Positions 10,911 through 23,220 of a stretch of DNA of 64,000 bases are shown here, one piece after another. Numbering within the stretch: the first letter of the stretch is position 1; each line of letters opens with the position of its first letter. Under the pieces are notes generated by a model that saw only the letters and a list, made by a program, of their open reading frames with translations, searched no databases and was not told the DNA's origin. The translations under genes were made by a program, and so were the position numbers. The stretch covers positions 27,928,526-27,992,525 of the forward strand of contig CM036254.1 in the NCBI GenBank assembly GCA_020698575.1, read 5' to 3'. The DNA is from Bostrychus sinensis. Lineage: Eukaryota; Chordata; Actinopteri; Gobiiformes; Eleotridae.

Positions 10911-12165
10911 CTGTACATTTGCAAGAAAAAAGTATGTGAACCTTTTGGAATTACTTGGATTTCTGTATGATTTGGTCATAAAATGTGATCTGATCTTCAT
11001 CTAAGTCACAACAATAAACAAACACAGTCTGCTTAAACTAATGCTGCAACAAAAATATATGTTTTCATGTTTTTATTGAACATTTATTTAAACATTCACA
11101 ATGCACGATTGAAAAAAGTATGTGAAACCCTAGGCTAATGACGTCTTCAAGAGCTAATTGGAGTTAGGTGTCAGCCAACCTGGGGTCCAATCAGTGTAAG
11201 AAGATTAGGGGTGTGGGTTAAAGTGGCCCTGCCCAATAAAAAACACACCCCAGTTTTGAATTTGCTATTCTGAAGAAGCATTACTTGATGTGAACCATGT
11301 CTCAAACAAAAGAGCTCTCAGAAGACCTATGAGTAAGAATTGTTGACTTGCATAAAGCTGGAAAGGCTTACAAAAGTATCTCTAAAAGCCTTGATGTTCA
11401 TAAGTCCACGGTACGAAAGATTGTTTGGTGCTACTCTCTGGTGCTACTTTTTTTAGGAGTGGTCGTCCTGTAAAGATGACTGCAAGAGCTCAGCACAGAA
11501 TGCTCAGGGAGGTGAAGAAGAATCCTAGAGTGTCAGCTAAAGACTTACAGAAATCTCTGGCACAAGCTGACATCTTTGTTGACAAATCCACAATAGATAG
11601 AACATTAAACAAGAAAGGAGTTCATGAGAGGACACTACAGAGGAAGCCACTGCTGCCCCCCCCAAAAAATATTGCTGTATGTCTGAAGTTTGCAAAAGAG
11701 CTGTGGACAGATGAAACCAAAGTTGAGTTGTTTGGAAGGAACACCGCTATGTGTGGCGATTTGCACACCAACAGCAAAACCTCATTCTCACTGTGAAGTA
11801 TGGTGGAGGGAACATCATGGTTTGGGGCTGCTTTGCTGCCTCAGGGCCTGGACAGATTGCTATCATCAACAACAAAATGAATTCCCAAGTGTATCAAAAC
11901 ATTTTGCAAGAAAATCTAAGACCATCTGTCCGCCAACTGAAGCTCAACAGAGGATGGATGATGCAACGGGACAATGACCCAAAACATAGAAGCAAATTAA
12001 CAACAGAATGTCAACAGAAAAACAACATGCCTCCTGGAGTGGCCCAGTCAGAGTCTTGACCTCAACCCAATTGAGATGCTGTGGCATGACCTCAGAAGAG
12101 CGAGTCACACAGACATCTCAAGAATGGCAAAAACCAGTTCTGTAGTGAAAAAATGAGACCAGAAC
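10911..12165 (+). pseudogene. Dead Tc1-like transposon and transposase
   Basis: A Tc1 transposase reading frame can be followed from ATG at 11297 (MSQTKELSEDL) through a helix-turn-helix region to the DDE core (WTDETKVELFG near 11704, DNDPKHRSK near 11970, LDLNPIEMLW near 12054). It is broken by an in-frame TGA at 11330, frameshifts near 11430, 11750 and 12035, and an apparent short deletion before WTDETK. The 5' end carries gatttggtcataaaatgtga, which recurs inverted at 61262-61430 as an isolated family end. I could not find the matching 3' terminal repeat, so the copy is probably truncated. It cannot encode active enzyme. Confidence 0.88.
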
Positions 12166-12501
12166 AGCAAATACAACATCATGGGACAATATTTTTATCA
12201 TTTGAAAATACAAATGTAGACTAAATTTGAATTAAACACCACTGTTTTTATATAAAAATGCATTGGTATGATTATAGCATAGTTGAACTTACAGCAGCTG
12301 TTGGGCTGTGTCTGAGGTTGACCCATTAGGGTGGTGTCACCTGTCTCTGTGGACCTTATTAGAGAGCCATTAAACTGTTCTACCTTTACCCCTGTGGCTC
12401 AACTGATACTGTGAGCCTTTTAAGGACACCCTGCCAAAGGTTTGTTATGGCTGACCTCCGGGAGCGGCACTGTGCCTGCCCTGCCTCCCCAGCTTCACCC
12501 T

Positions 12502-12538
<37 letters not shown>

Positions 12539-12965
12539 GTCTCTCTCTATCTGGGTATATACACACTGTTCATCAGCCAGCTCCACCGTTTGGCACGCTT
12601 CAGGAGCTAATAGCCAATGCCAAGCCAGGTAGAGAAGTGAGTTGAAATAGTGTCCCAGCTGTTGTCTCGTCTGTCCCGGACCGGCTGCCTGTCTGCCTCT
12701 GCGTCTGGATCTAAGGGCTGCTGGTAAAATGGCAGTTGACTGACAGGCCTAATAACGCTTGTGTGTGTGTTTGCACAACGCATCCAGCAGATGTGGACCG
12801 GATGTTTCTGACTGTGGATAAAGACCAAACATAGTAGGGAAGGTTTTTAAAACAACAGCCAAGACACCTGCAAAAATGATTAAATACAGCAGAATAAACC
12901 TAGAGCTATCTAAAGCTTCAGAGAGAGAGGGGAAAAAAAGCTTTTTACTTCCTTAAACATTTTGT
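12166..12965. other. No gene seen; CT microsatellite
   Basis: Positions 12505-12550 hold an almost pure (CT)n tract. The surrounding 12300-12800 is somewhat GC-richer and gives only random ORFs through the CT run. Confidence 0.5.
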
Positions 12966-12969
12966 ATGA

Positions 12970-13210
12970 TGCCATTGTACTACAAAATTATGGTCAGTGC
13001 TTCCTGGAGTGGGTGGGGGTTCATGGGAGAGGCGGAGATTCGTGAAACTGAGCATTCTGAGGCCTTCGAAACTCAGTGCCAGAGAATACTGGATTACTCA
13101 GATGTGTAAATGAAACAAAATACAACTCCAGGTTATTGATGAGGGAACAATATTATAGCATGGTAGAAAGCTCAGAAAAAAGTCGATTTTGCATAACATA
13201 TCCCCTTTAA
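12970..13210. repeat. Dispersed repeat with GCATAATAT...CCCTTTAA end
   Basis: The right end (gattttgcataacatatccc then ctttaa) and the internal gtgtaaatgaaacaaaatac match copies at 20640-20720 and 54803-55130. The left terminus was not identified. Confidence 0.5.
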
Positions 13211-13954
13211 TAAATACTGGAGTTCGACCAATATGGGTTTTTCTACGGCCGATGCCAATTTTTAAGAGTAGCCAATGGTCAATTATTTATTTATTTATTT
13301 GTTTATTTATATTTGAACCAATATGTAGAACAGATTTTTTTAATTTTGTGAAAGGAATTTATTTAATAGAGCCATTTGTTTTAGTAGTGCTAATTAAAAC
13401 GCAAACAAATGTGTTAGACAGTCAGAACAGTTAGAGGAGGTTTTTTTGAGAAAACCATTAAGGCAGTCTCAATCAAACTTACTGTGCTTGCAGAGCTTGG
13501 AAAGAGCTTTTTGTTCCACTATGTTCTATGCCAGAGAAATGAGCAAAATCTTTTTATTTCCGTTTTGAGCTTTGCAGGCCAAGATAAAACAATTTTGGAT
13601 GTTTCCTCTGAACTGCATTGTAAGATGTCCACCCTGCTAAAGCATGGTTGGGGAAGCTGGGGTCCTTCAGTTACATGGTTGCCTGTAACTTGCCGGGGTA
13701 CTAGAGGGGGACCGCCAGAGGTTGTCTACATTAAGTACATAAAAAGAAATAAAGTTTGAAATTAATTGAAATTAAGTACTTATTGAGGAATTATAACTTT
13801 GAAGCAATTTTTAGCCATGTCAGTGTTTTTTGTAAATTTTTATTTTTTTTAAGAGATCCATTGGGAAAAACATGACATAGATTTTTGTAAATAGTAAAGT
13901 TTCATTGTTGGGGGTCCGCATGAGATTGTTTGATTTTTTAAGGAGGCCACAATG

Positions 13955-14115
13955 CTATGGGAAAGGCTGAAAGGCTTGCATGTTCTCCCCGTGTCTGGGT
14001 GGGTTTCCACTGGGTGCTCCGGTTTCCTCCATCAACCTCAAAACATGCACCACAGGATAATTCTCCAGCTAGCTACTCCTGATCAAAATCTGGAGAAGGG
14101 TTCCCGACAGACTTG
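13955..14115 (+). repeat. SINE-like repeat fragment
   Basis: It contains gcatgttctccccgtgtctg, gtgctccggtttcctcc and tactcctgatcaaaatctgg, shared with the composite copy at 32041-32705. The head is missing. Confidence 0.6.
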
Positions 14116-15084
14116 TCAACTCTAATGTTCTCACTACTTGTCAGCCTCAAAACCTTTTCATTTGCCCTTTCCATTTTACATCCATGTTAATGTGCATTAT
14201 ATAATACCACTTGATAAAGAAGGTCCACGTTGTTGACACATTCAAAAAGGCCTGATTTGTGAGGTTAGGACTTGATGTTGGACCTGGTCTCAAGGACACT
14301 GCTGTTGCTCCAGTAACAGTCACATGATCAGGACTTGGTGCAAAAGCATGAATCAGCCAAAACAGGAGATTTTCTGTTATTCATGTAATTCATTAAGTCT
14401 TACTGTAGGTGCTCCATTCTCCAATATATCACAATCAGGACCAGATTCATGTCCAACAAAATGCACATAAGCATTTTATTATTCCCCGAGGAAAAGTCTG
14501 TAATGTGATTTGCGTCCATGCCCGGATAGTGTCCTTCTAATGGAGAGGACGTATGTTGGAGGATGGCCTGAATCCCCTCATATGGACACATGCCCATTAC
14601 CATCGGTCCAACTGGGTCCCACGGGAGAGAGGCGCGAACAAAGGCCATCTCTGTTCTCAGTGTCACTGCATCGTGAGTTCCCACCACTGTGTTTCAGCCA
14701 GTTTCAAACCTCGGAGCGATTACACCATGTTATGTGTGACAACATGGGAAGATAACAAATTAAAAACACATCTTCCTGAACAAAATGGGTATTTATATCT
14801 GAACTGCATCAACTGCAAAGAAGGGAGAATATAATCTGAATGTATCAGTTGGATTACACACGTGTGAAGGGAATGTCATTTTTGCACCTACTTATGTTGA
14901 AGTTTTGTTCTGTAGAGAAAATGACTATTACACCTAACAGTTTTAGTTTAAAGTAAACTAATGTTGCACCACCCATTCATGATACTCTCCAAGAACCATA
15001 TTTTTGGCAATAAAAAAGGCCTTTTAACTTGATGTATGATATGGCGTATATACGTGACTATATAGACAAGCCTGTCAGATACTC
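14116..15084. other. No gene assigned; GC-richer island at 14460-14760
   Basis: The island overlaps ORFs of 81-95 codons on both strands, none of which I recognise. The rest is ordinary AT-rich DNA. It is not explained by the repeat families seen elsewhere in the window. Confidence 0.25.
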
Positions 15085-15610
15085 AACATGCTTTTTCTTC
15101 AGCAATACAACCTTGTGTAGTAATTGAGCATACAGGCCACAGCGGTTGAGTACTTATTGTTTTGTCTGAAACATTTGTTCCTGCGAATTCTCAGGTCTTT
15201 TTGAAGCTCTCCACAAGTGGTCCTTGGCTCTTGGACAGCTCTTGTGATAATTATTTTCACTCCTTTGACAGAAATCTTGCAAAGAGCATCATGTCGTAGC
15301 TGGTTTATGGTGAAATTATGTCTTTTCCACTTCCAGATTATGGCCCCTACAGCGGTCAATGAAACATTCAGAAGTTTAGAAATCCCTCTGTAATCAATGC
15401 CATCAGCATGTTTTGGAACAAGAGGGTTGCAAAAGTCTTGAGAGAGCTCTTTACTTTTACTCATCATGAGATGTTTCTTGTGTGACCTCTTTGTAAAGAG
15501 AGACCTTTGCATAAACCAGATCAGTTGGATCTGAACCAGTTATTTTAATTTCTACTGCTCAGAAGCAGGATTAATGATTACTGATGGATTCTTGGCTCCC
15601 TTTCTTCATG
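15085..15610 (-). pseudogene. Tc1-like transposase N-terminal fragment, minus strand
   Basis: Minus-strand codons from about 15467 read MSKSKELSQDF, then YRGISKLLNVSLTAVGAI, then KWKRHNFTINQL, QEPRTTCGELQKDL. This is the DNA-binding N-terminal part of a classic fish Tc1 transposase. The catalytic DDE domain is missing. It belongs to a different Tc1 subfamily from the copies at 10911 and 36188. A decayed 5' flank lies at 15510-15610. Confidence 0.82.
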
Positions 15611-15626
15611 TGTTCAATGCTTTTCC

Positions 15627-16045
15627 CTAGCCTGGCCTGCCAGACAAACTCTTTTCCTATTCTATACTAAGAAGTTAGTCTGGTACCTCTTTTTTAACAA
15701 TTCATTACTGTGGCAGAACAATGACAGGCGGCGTAATCAATCAAAGAAACAAAGGGGGGACATAAGCACTGCACCACTGACCCAAACAAACATGGATTCC
15801 TGCAGTTTTTTTCCCTAAAACACCAGAATTCGGCATATTATGAGCAGTTCTGTACTTATTTCTGAACGGGGACAGCAACAGAAGCCAGTTGTACAAAGAG
15901 TTGTGGCGAAAGTCGGGTTAGCGCTACCGTGGTTAGCTCTTCCACTGTCATAAGACGCTCTGCAGATAAACAGCCGTGGTTGGCCAGTTTCAAATCAAAC
16001 CAGAGAAGTGCTTTGTAAGTAGGACAGTCTGACTCTCCAGGCTAG
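15627..16045. mobile_element. Non-autonomous hAT-like element, TAGCCTGG ends
   Basis: The ends are CTAGCCTGGCCTGCCAG and CTCTCCAGGCTAG, inverted repeats of about 9 bp. The flanks read GCTTTTCC and GCCTTTCC (7 of 8, with the exact edge uncertain by one base). A second copy in the opposite orientation lies at about 25115-25735 and shares internal stretches such as gcagataaacagccgtggtt. No transposase ORF is present. Confidence 0.72.
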
Positions 16046-16323
16046 CCTTTCCCCCTTGTGATTGCATTTTATAACACACAACTGAATTTCAGAGCTTTTT
16101 TGTTTTGCTTTTATTATATACTTGGTTACTTTGTTACTGATATCTGGTGAAAATTTCAGCAGCACATTTAGAAATGTACTTTTAGTCTGAAAAATGGTCA
16201 TGCGTTTAATACTTGTTTTAACTGCTGTAATTTTAAAGGTACTTTTCCAGTGGTCATTGTCAAAAAGATTTAAAAATTAAATTGAAAATTTTAAATTTAA
16301 TTGAAACAGAATATTGTCTAGGC

Positions 16324-16740
16324 CAGGGGTCTGCAACCTTCTGGATCTAAAGAGCCAAAAATTTAAACTGTGAAGATCTGCAAAAAATTTAATGCACAGA
16401 AGTGGCTTAGCCTATAACTGTAATATAGCTTATGGGTGGTCATTAATTATTGCAAACTAATAAAGAACTGTGTTAAATACTGAACTTAGTATCAGAGAAC
16501 TTGAGTTACATCATGTAACTATTTCTTGGTGCTCATGTGTGACAACTGAGACTAAAATTGTTATAACAATTTAACAGTCCATATATACTGAAAAAGGGAC
16601 AAAGTTTTATTTTAAATTGAGATGATGATAGTTGTTCAAGTATATTGACTTTACATAACCATACATCAGAGGCCCAAGGAGCTGCAAGAGCGGGGCTAAA
16701 GAGCTGCATGTGATTCTAAACCATAAGCTGCAGATGTCTG
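16324..16740. mobile_element. hAT-type element of the CAGGGGTCTGCAACC family
   Basis: Starts CAGGGGTCTGCAACC and ends GCTGCAGATGTCTG, whose inverse matches the start. The flanks GTCTAGGC (16316-16323) and GTCTAGGT (16741-16748) match at 7 of 8 bases. It is 417 bp with no coding capacity. The relative at 6244-6669 has the same orientation. Confidence 0.82.
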
Positions 16741-16784
16741 GTCTAGGTCTAGGCTACACATAAAAACAACTTTTTTGGCATTTA

Positions 16785-16880
16785 AACTGTGGCTAGTGAA
16801 AACCCTAAATGGCTAGTAACTTTTAAAGAACACCTGCTACAGTGGCCAGTGAGCAAAGAAGTTATTGTCAAACCCTGCTT
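16785..16880. mobile_element. Right-end fragment of the 5224-type hAT element
   Basis: It contains gtggctagtgaaaacc and a cagtggccagtgagcaaaga motif, ending gtcaaaccctg, as at 5590-5684. The left half is absent. Confidence 0.65.
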
Positions 16881-17099
16881 TCAATTTAAAGAAAACAACA
16901 TTTTTACTATTGATAATGTGTCTGTGGTCTTTTTTTTTTTTTTTTTTTTTGCCTTATACAACTATTGTTCAGTTATTATTTTTCTGATACACACAGGCAG
17001 AAGTCTACCTTGTACTTTAGATATAGTCCGTTATCAGCCCCTGACACCTAACTCCAGTTGCGTTGAAAGCTGTGACAGTGGTGTTTTTCACATAAAACC

Positions 17100-17500
17100 T
17101 AAATGTATTTTTCTTTGAGAGCTGGTCATTTTTCTGTTGGCCCGAACATTACTTGTCTGTGTGAAGGATTCAGTGTGTCGAGCAGCCTAAGTGGACGTGA
17201 GCTGGAGGCAGTGAGCAGATCAGGATTCAGAGTGGCGTGTGTGATTGCTCATCGGGAGGCTGCAGGTGTCAGAGGTGTAGGGAGCGTCCTTTACAAAGTT
17301 TCAGTGCTGGCGTGTCATCCCCGTCGGGAGGTGGAAGGCGTGATCCTCGTGAACATGTCGCTGGGGCTGATTGATGAGGGCGTGGCTAAGCCTGGAAGGA
17401 CACCACTCTGCCTCAATGTGCAGAAAGAACTGACACTTGTGGACGTTTAAAAAGATGAATGGAATTAAAAGCTTAGGACAATTTGATAACACATTAGAAT
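17100..17500 (+). other. Unrecognised 115-codon ORF in GC-richer DNA
   Basis: An open frame runs from 17103 to 17450 in DNA clearly richer in GC than its flanks, and the region matches none of the repeat families seen here. I recognise no domain. The protein starts MYFSLRAGHF and has no obvious signal, membrane or low-complexity pattern. Its phase is not that of the ADGRA exons. It could be chance, an unannotated exon or regulatory DNA. Confidence 0.2.
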
Positions 17501-19190
17501 AACTCTCTGCTATTAAGTGGAGACATGACAGGCAAATTGCACTTTTTTTTTATTATTTTTTTTTATTTGAAGTTTTGGGGCCAGTTTGCTTCCTAAACCC
17601 AGGTCGAGCATTTGGTACCTTTTTGGTACTTTGACACTGAAAATGTTGAATATTGTTTTTCTGTGTTAATGCAATATGTACCAAATTTGGTCAGGGTTAC
17701 CATTTTTATGGGAAGTTTCAAATTCCAATCTCATTTGTCAGTTTAGGTTTATAACACACGGTGTACAAACAATTGTTACACTGATGATTTTTGGTACCAT
17801 TGTGGTCCCATTGACTTCCATTAAAACATATTTTGTTTTGTTTTTGACTGTAATGGAGCAATAAAATTTGTACTTTACAGGTAATTACCATTTCAATATA
17901 AGCTTCTGGGCTGAAATTTACACATTTTATGATTATTCATCAAATAGACTAAAATAACTATGTGGCTAAGGGCACTATTATATATTGTTTCAGTTATGTT
18001 GGTTTCTCTTGCATTGTCCACTACTGTAGGAAGAAGACATAAATGACGCCAATAAAAATGGTCTGGGGCTGGAGGGAAGTAGAGGGGATGAAGGGAGACA
18101 AAAAATTGTAGTCAGTTATTACTGATCTCTCTCCCCGTCTCTAAAAAAGATTTATAATAAATACAATTGTTATGATAAGAACTCGAGTTGACTAAAATAT
18201 TTGAGTGATTCAAAGTGGAAAAAATATCTTCAATGATATAGTTTGAAGGGGGTGAACACATTTAGTACTAAAGACAAGTGCCACATTTTTCCAAGAAATT
18301 CCTCAAAATCAGTATTATTGTCAATCAATGACACATACAAGACCATAATAATGTTTTTAAATTTTTCACATAGCACTTAGTATGTTAAAAATATTTTATT
18401 TTTTGTGTTTTTCTGATAGTGGTTTGTAGTGGCAAAATGGCATTTAAAGGGTTAAAAATATTTTTTAAAATATTAAAATCAAATTAATATTTTTAAGTTG
18501 ATTTGAAGAACTAAGTCATTCAAAGTTGAAAAAAAAATACAATATATAATATTTTAATAACATTTTTTAGGAGGCCAGCACTTTTACTACTTTTACTAAA
18601 GGCTTTTTTTAGGCAAAATTTTTTTAACCCTAGGGCCTTATTTGAAAGATTCTCGGAAATTATTTTTACATAGAAAATAGAGGTTTCATCACATGAGCTT
18701 GCTGTCAGAGTAAGGTAAGACTTACTCTAGATGTGTTATTACAGATATATATGCCTCTGGGAAAGTGTAAATGACACAACAGGTTCATTTCCGCCTGACA
18801 AAAAATAACAATTTATAATAGAAAACCCTCTCTAAAATGCAGCCTATGGAGCCTAAAAACCCAAGAATTTGGGGGAAAAAAACAAAAAAAAACAAAAAAA
18901 AAACATCTGCGTGGTTGTTACTTGGGCCAAAATTGGTGCAATAAAAACAAAACAGACCAAATAAACTCTACTTTTAGTTAAAAAAAAATTCCCTGGCGCT
19001 GCCTACCCTTTACCTGTTTGTGCCATATAAAATAGGTTGGCATCAGCAGGTTTTTTAAAGTAAAAATCTAATATGGAGGAAAAAAATAACATATTTTGAC
19101 CCAAAATGACACTCTGTGGCACTAAATAACACATTTCCAAATAATGAATGTCACATTTTGGCTCATAATAATACTTTTCATAAAGTTATA
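17501..19190. other. Very AT-rich stretch, no gene seen
   Basis: Dominated by A and T runs. 17600-17890 holds ggtacc-rich text like decayed fish repeats. 18880-18903 is a (CAAAAAAA)-like run. No ORF of interest. Confidence 0.45.
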
Positions 19191-19194
19191 TAAC

Positions 19195-19455
19195 TACAGG
19201 GAAGCCCGAAATTATTCATACCCCTGACTTTTGAGTCACTTTCATTCAACCAACATGCCACTTTTTGTTTAAATGGGAAAAAAAGCTGAGAATATTTTTT
19301 TTCCACAATGATACCTCTTGTACATCGTCTTATTATCTTTTGGGAGAAGGCTGTGTCATTTCCGGTCAAAAAAAAAACAAAAAAACTTGCTGGTTGAATG
19401 AAAGCAACTTTAAGTCAGAATTTGCCAGGGGTATGAATAATTTCAGGCTTCACTA
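19195..19455. mobile_element. Mariner/Tc1-type MITE with TA duplication
   Basis: The ends CAGGGAAGCCCGAAATTATT and AATAATTTCAGGCTTCAC form inverted repeats that continue inward through cattcatacccctg and cattcaaccaaca versions. They are bordered by TA on each side. The element is about 260 bp, too short to code for transposase. Confidence 0.78.
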
Positions 19456-20590
19456 TATGTGCTATCATTATTTATTATTTATAATATTTGTCATAAAACC
19501 TAAAATTAACTAAATCAACCAAATATGGCACTCTGTGACTTAATAAGCCACAACTAAGAATAAATACGCTTATATATACGTTTTTAGTGACTGTATTAGG
19601 CACAGAGAGTCCCTATCAATCATCCACGTATATATCCATGGCACTGATGCAGAGTCTATTGGGATGCTGTTGTCTGCCCCACACTCTCCAGGGATGCTTT
19701 GAGTGATGTATTTATCTTTTTATTCTTACTAGGTGTTGTTTTTAGGTGTACAAAGTAAAAAATAATCCCCAAAAGCCTCAGAAATGCAGACATGTGGTGC
19801 GTAATGTGTCAGGCTGCGTGCCAGTCTCCTAATTATACATTGTTGTAACAGAGAGGATCTCTGCTCTAAAATGGCTACCTGCACTATCTGATTGGTTGTA
19901 GCACTTGTCAATCACAAGGCTTCATTTGGCAAAGATCCTGACTCTGTCTAATTGGCTGCTGAGGGCTGGGTGAGGGCTAGACACAGAGTTTTCCTACTCA
20001 GGTCTCATAAACATGCTAAAAAAACAAACAAAAAAAAACCCCAAAAAAACCTAAAACGCATGGATTACCCAAGAAAAGGAGTTTTATGGACATAGAAACA
20101 TTTGATGAGAAAACAGCAAAGATAGGACAGAATTTGTCGTCATGGCTTTGTTTTTCGGCTCCTTTTTTCTGTGTTCTTTGGCTGCTAGTTTGGTGAATTT
20201 TAGAGCTACTGAAACAGGACTTGTATTGTTGGATTCAGCTCGGCGTTAGCTTTCAGCTGATATGTATGCTTGGTGCTTTAGCATTTGTTTTGTGGAAGCT
20301 TTTGGCACATAAGTAAGATTTTGACAAAATGGCTTTAATTTGACATTTGCCCCTATAATTGCTTGTTGTTTGAGCTTTTTTCCCTATCTTTCTATCTTTA
20401 TGCCAGTAATCTACAGGAAAAGTTTCACAATGTAATCTGTTATTTACCTGTTGTGTCTCACTTTACGCAGTAAAAAAGCATTCATACATGTGTAATAAAC
20501 TAATAAACAATATTTAAAAGAAATAATAATAACAGATACTGTTCACTTTATTGATTTATGCGCTGAAATTATTAGAATGAGTCTGGTGAT
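19456..20590. other. No gene seen
   Basis: Ordinary intronic sequence, with an A-rich run near 20020-20050. No repeat or ORF that I could identify. Confidence 0.4.
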
Positions 20591-20594
20591 GATG

Positions 20595-20870
20595 TATGAG
20601 CTATCTGGAGAGAGCGGGCTGAAGGGAGTGGGGAAACCGAGTGTTTTCAGCTCTTAAGAAGGGCAGCACCTCAGCATAAATAACGTGTAAATAAAACAAA
20701 ATACAACTGGATATGAGAAGTACAGCTTTTTATTGTCTTGGTTGACAAGCCAGCAAATGATGAAGAAAGAGACAGCATAAAAAAAGTTGGGATTTTAACC
20801 CAGGTCCATCCAGTTATGTGGTACGCACTCTACCAGGTGAGCTATTGCTAAGTATAATCTATACTTCCTA
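20595..20870 (-). repeat. Dispersed repeat followed by tRNA-headed SINE, reverse
   Basis: 20640-20720 shares gtgtaaataaaacaaaatac with the 12970 repeat. 20725-20865 is a reverse-oriented SINE whose head, read on the minus strand, contains tagctcacctggtagagtgc and gacctgggttaaaatccc, resembling A and B boxes of pol III promoters. It does not fold as a proper tRNA with a canonical anticodon stem as far as I can judge. Relatives lie at 41750-41945 and 57185-57285. Confidence 0.6.
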
Positions 20871-21329
20871 TTGAAAATCCCATAAATCCCAAAAGTCCAA
20901 ATGAGACTTGACACATTTTCCTGGCAAAACTGGCCCAGACATGCCATGAGCACCCACCAAAATTACCTTTAGTTCAACCCTCTCTAAGTCAAAGGTCAAA
21001 GGTTATTAGCATGGACAGCAGAAGTAATGAGAGATCCATCTGTATAATCGACCCCTGATGGGTCAATAAAACGTGCTTAAACCAGGTCCAGGTCTGCAGT
21101 ACATGTCAGTGTGACTTTGCAAATAATCATCAGCTGTAATACCATCGTGAATTATAATGAAGCTCCACTCACCTGCTAGTTCCAAACATATGGGATACCT
21201 ATATGGGATATCCGTAAAAAGTAGTCCCTTAAATGATGCTACTAAAGTCCTTGCAGTGTAAGTAAATGACGGATCTTGTTTCCGTAGACAATTTTTTTCA
21301 GAACTTTATTGGACTTGGTAGAGTTTGAG

Positions 21330-21525
21330 GTAAGGTGAAGGTATATATTGTTCTTTGCATTTGACCCATCTTTCAATGCTGCTGGGGCAACCATGTGGAT
21401 TTAGAGCTAGGATTTTGGTCTTGGTCAAGAGTACCTAGCTGGAGGATTAGCCTATGTTTTAGGTTCATGGGGAAACCCATGGGGGGTACCCGGAGAAAAT
21501 CCACCCAGATGCAGGGAGACATGCT
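21330..21525 (-). repeat. SINE-like repeat, reverse
   Basis: This is the reverse complement of parts of the 32041-32705 repeat: tttgacccatctttcaatgc corresponds to the gaaggatgggtcaaatgctg tail there, and gagaaaatccacccagatgc to its body. Confidence 0.65.
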
Positions 21526-21784
21526 GTGTGCTATGTGAGATGTTGGTGTTGAAAAAGAATGACCAAAATTGTAGCATAATAAAATACCTGGCATGATATA
21601 ACACATTAATGAACACATCTAAACTTGATTATAAACTGCTACCTTTTGTCTAATAATTACATGACCAAAACTGCAACATCAATTTCTAATAGTGAATGCA
21701 TGATTGAATGGTTAGTGACTCTTAAGTGTCTCTAAGCCCTGTAATAAACTTTTGATTGTCGTAGCACATATTTTTCTTCTGCTT

Positions 21785-23220
21785 ATATTCCTTAGTGATC
21801 GCAGGTGACTGGAGGCCTAAAGACCAGCAACTATGGGCTTTAGGAAAGGTGCACAATGACCAGTTAGTCGCAGGGCTGACAGAGAGAAATACACACTGAA
21901 CAGCGATACCTCTGTGGTATCGCCCGAAAAGCTCCAGTACATAGTGGTATCATAAAAATAATTTTCTTTTGGTACCAAGTTTTGATACCTGGCGGGTCCA
22001 GAAACCGTGCTACAGAAAGGTACAGAGCAGCTGCGTCACTTTCAGCCCCATGTGTTGAGCTGAGTTTTCAACTTAAGCTCCAGTTGTGATAAAGACAGGA
22101 CATCATTTAGCTCCAGAGCACAGGGGACAAACCTGAAGACCCACATGAGAGTGTTTATTTACTCAAAAACCACTAACCTGCTGCTCCAGGCAGAAGTGAA
22201 AGTAAAGAGAACGTGCACGTCTGTGTCTGACACAGCACACGGCCATAGGTTTTCCCTTTTACTGCGTGTAGCTCTGACAGTTCTTGTCTCTGAATGTCCC
22301 CACTTTGCCTTCAGTCTCACATGAGACACAGGACACAGAGTGTGTCTCTGTGAATGACCTGGCACCGTGAACAACAGCAGTTTGTTTTGTCCAAACGAGA
22401 AAAAGACATCAAAGATCAACTATTGAAAGAGCTCTCACTCTGAATCTAACTGCTAAATGCAAACACCATACAAAGATCTTTCAAAGTACCAACATCTCAC
22501 TCTATTTTAAAAAACAATATATTTTAACAACCTTTAAAATAAATGTAACTCATTTATTAGCTATGAAATAATTGTTTGACTTATTCAAGTGACTAATCTT
22601 ATGAACTTATGTCTTTAACCTAAAGACACCACAGAAATAGCGCATAAATAAATACAGTAATTAATCCACTGACATTAATCATATATTTAATGGTCCTCCT
22701 ATAAATAAAAAAAAAACAACACTTATAACTGATAACACTATACTCCTTATTACCTAGAGGTCAGTGTTTTGTTACAATAAAAATGATTAATGGTTACCGT
22801 TATAGAAGATGAATTAAAAAAGCAAAAAAAAAAAGTATCGAAAAAAGTATTGTTCAGGTACCAGTATCAAAAACCAGGTATCAGATGGAGGGTTAGTCCT
22901 GAGCAGCTGTGACTGTGCAGGCCGCCACTATGGGCCAACCTGACCCACATGCTTTTGGTGTTAGGGGAAACCGGAGCACACAGAGGAAACCTACACACCC
23001 TATCCGGTCTGGGAATCAAACCCATGGCCTTCTTGCTGTGAGGCAAGAGTGCTAACCACTGTGCCATGTCTCCATCAGTCAGCCCCAGGACAGCTGTGGC
23101 TATAGAGGTAGCTTATCACCCCTGAGTGTGACTGAAGAGTGAGTGAATAATGCACTAGTAATAATGCAATAGTAAAGCGACTTTGAATGTCTGGAAAAGC
23201 ACTATATAAGACTTATTATT
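21785..23220 (-). repeat. Reverse SINE parts flanking a GGTATC-rich insertion
   Basis: 21785-21900 is a reverse tail of the 9576-type family (cgcagggctgacagagag). 22890-23065 is a reverse SINE head with gtgaggcaagagtgctaacc. Between them lies about 0.95 kb bounded by ggtatcgcccg and accaggtatcag, with ggtaccaagttttgatacc near the left. It looks like a separate inserted element, but I could not read a clean duplication. 23085-23220 is a 3' part of the tRNA-derived SINE (ccaggacagctgtggctata to aagcactatataag). Confidence 0.5.

Noticed and set aside
12386..12645. ORFs with long Ser-Leu or Arg-Glu runs
   Set aside because: They are produced by the (CT)n tract and have no coding support.
20800..20865. 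Minus-strand sequence resembling a tRNA gene (tagctcacctggtagagtgc)
   Set aside because: It has A/B-box-like words but no convincing anticodon stem, and it is joined to a dispersed repeat body. Interpreted as a tRNA-derived SINE head.
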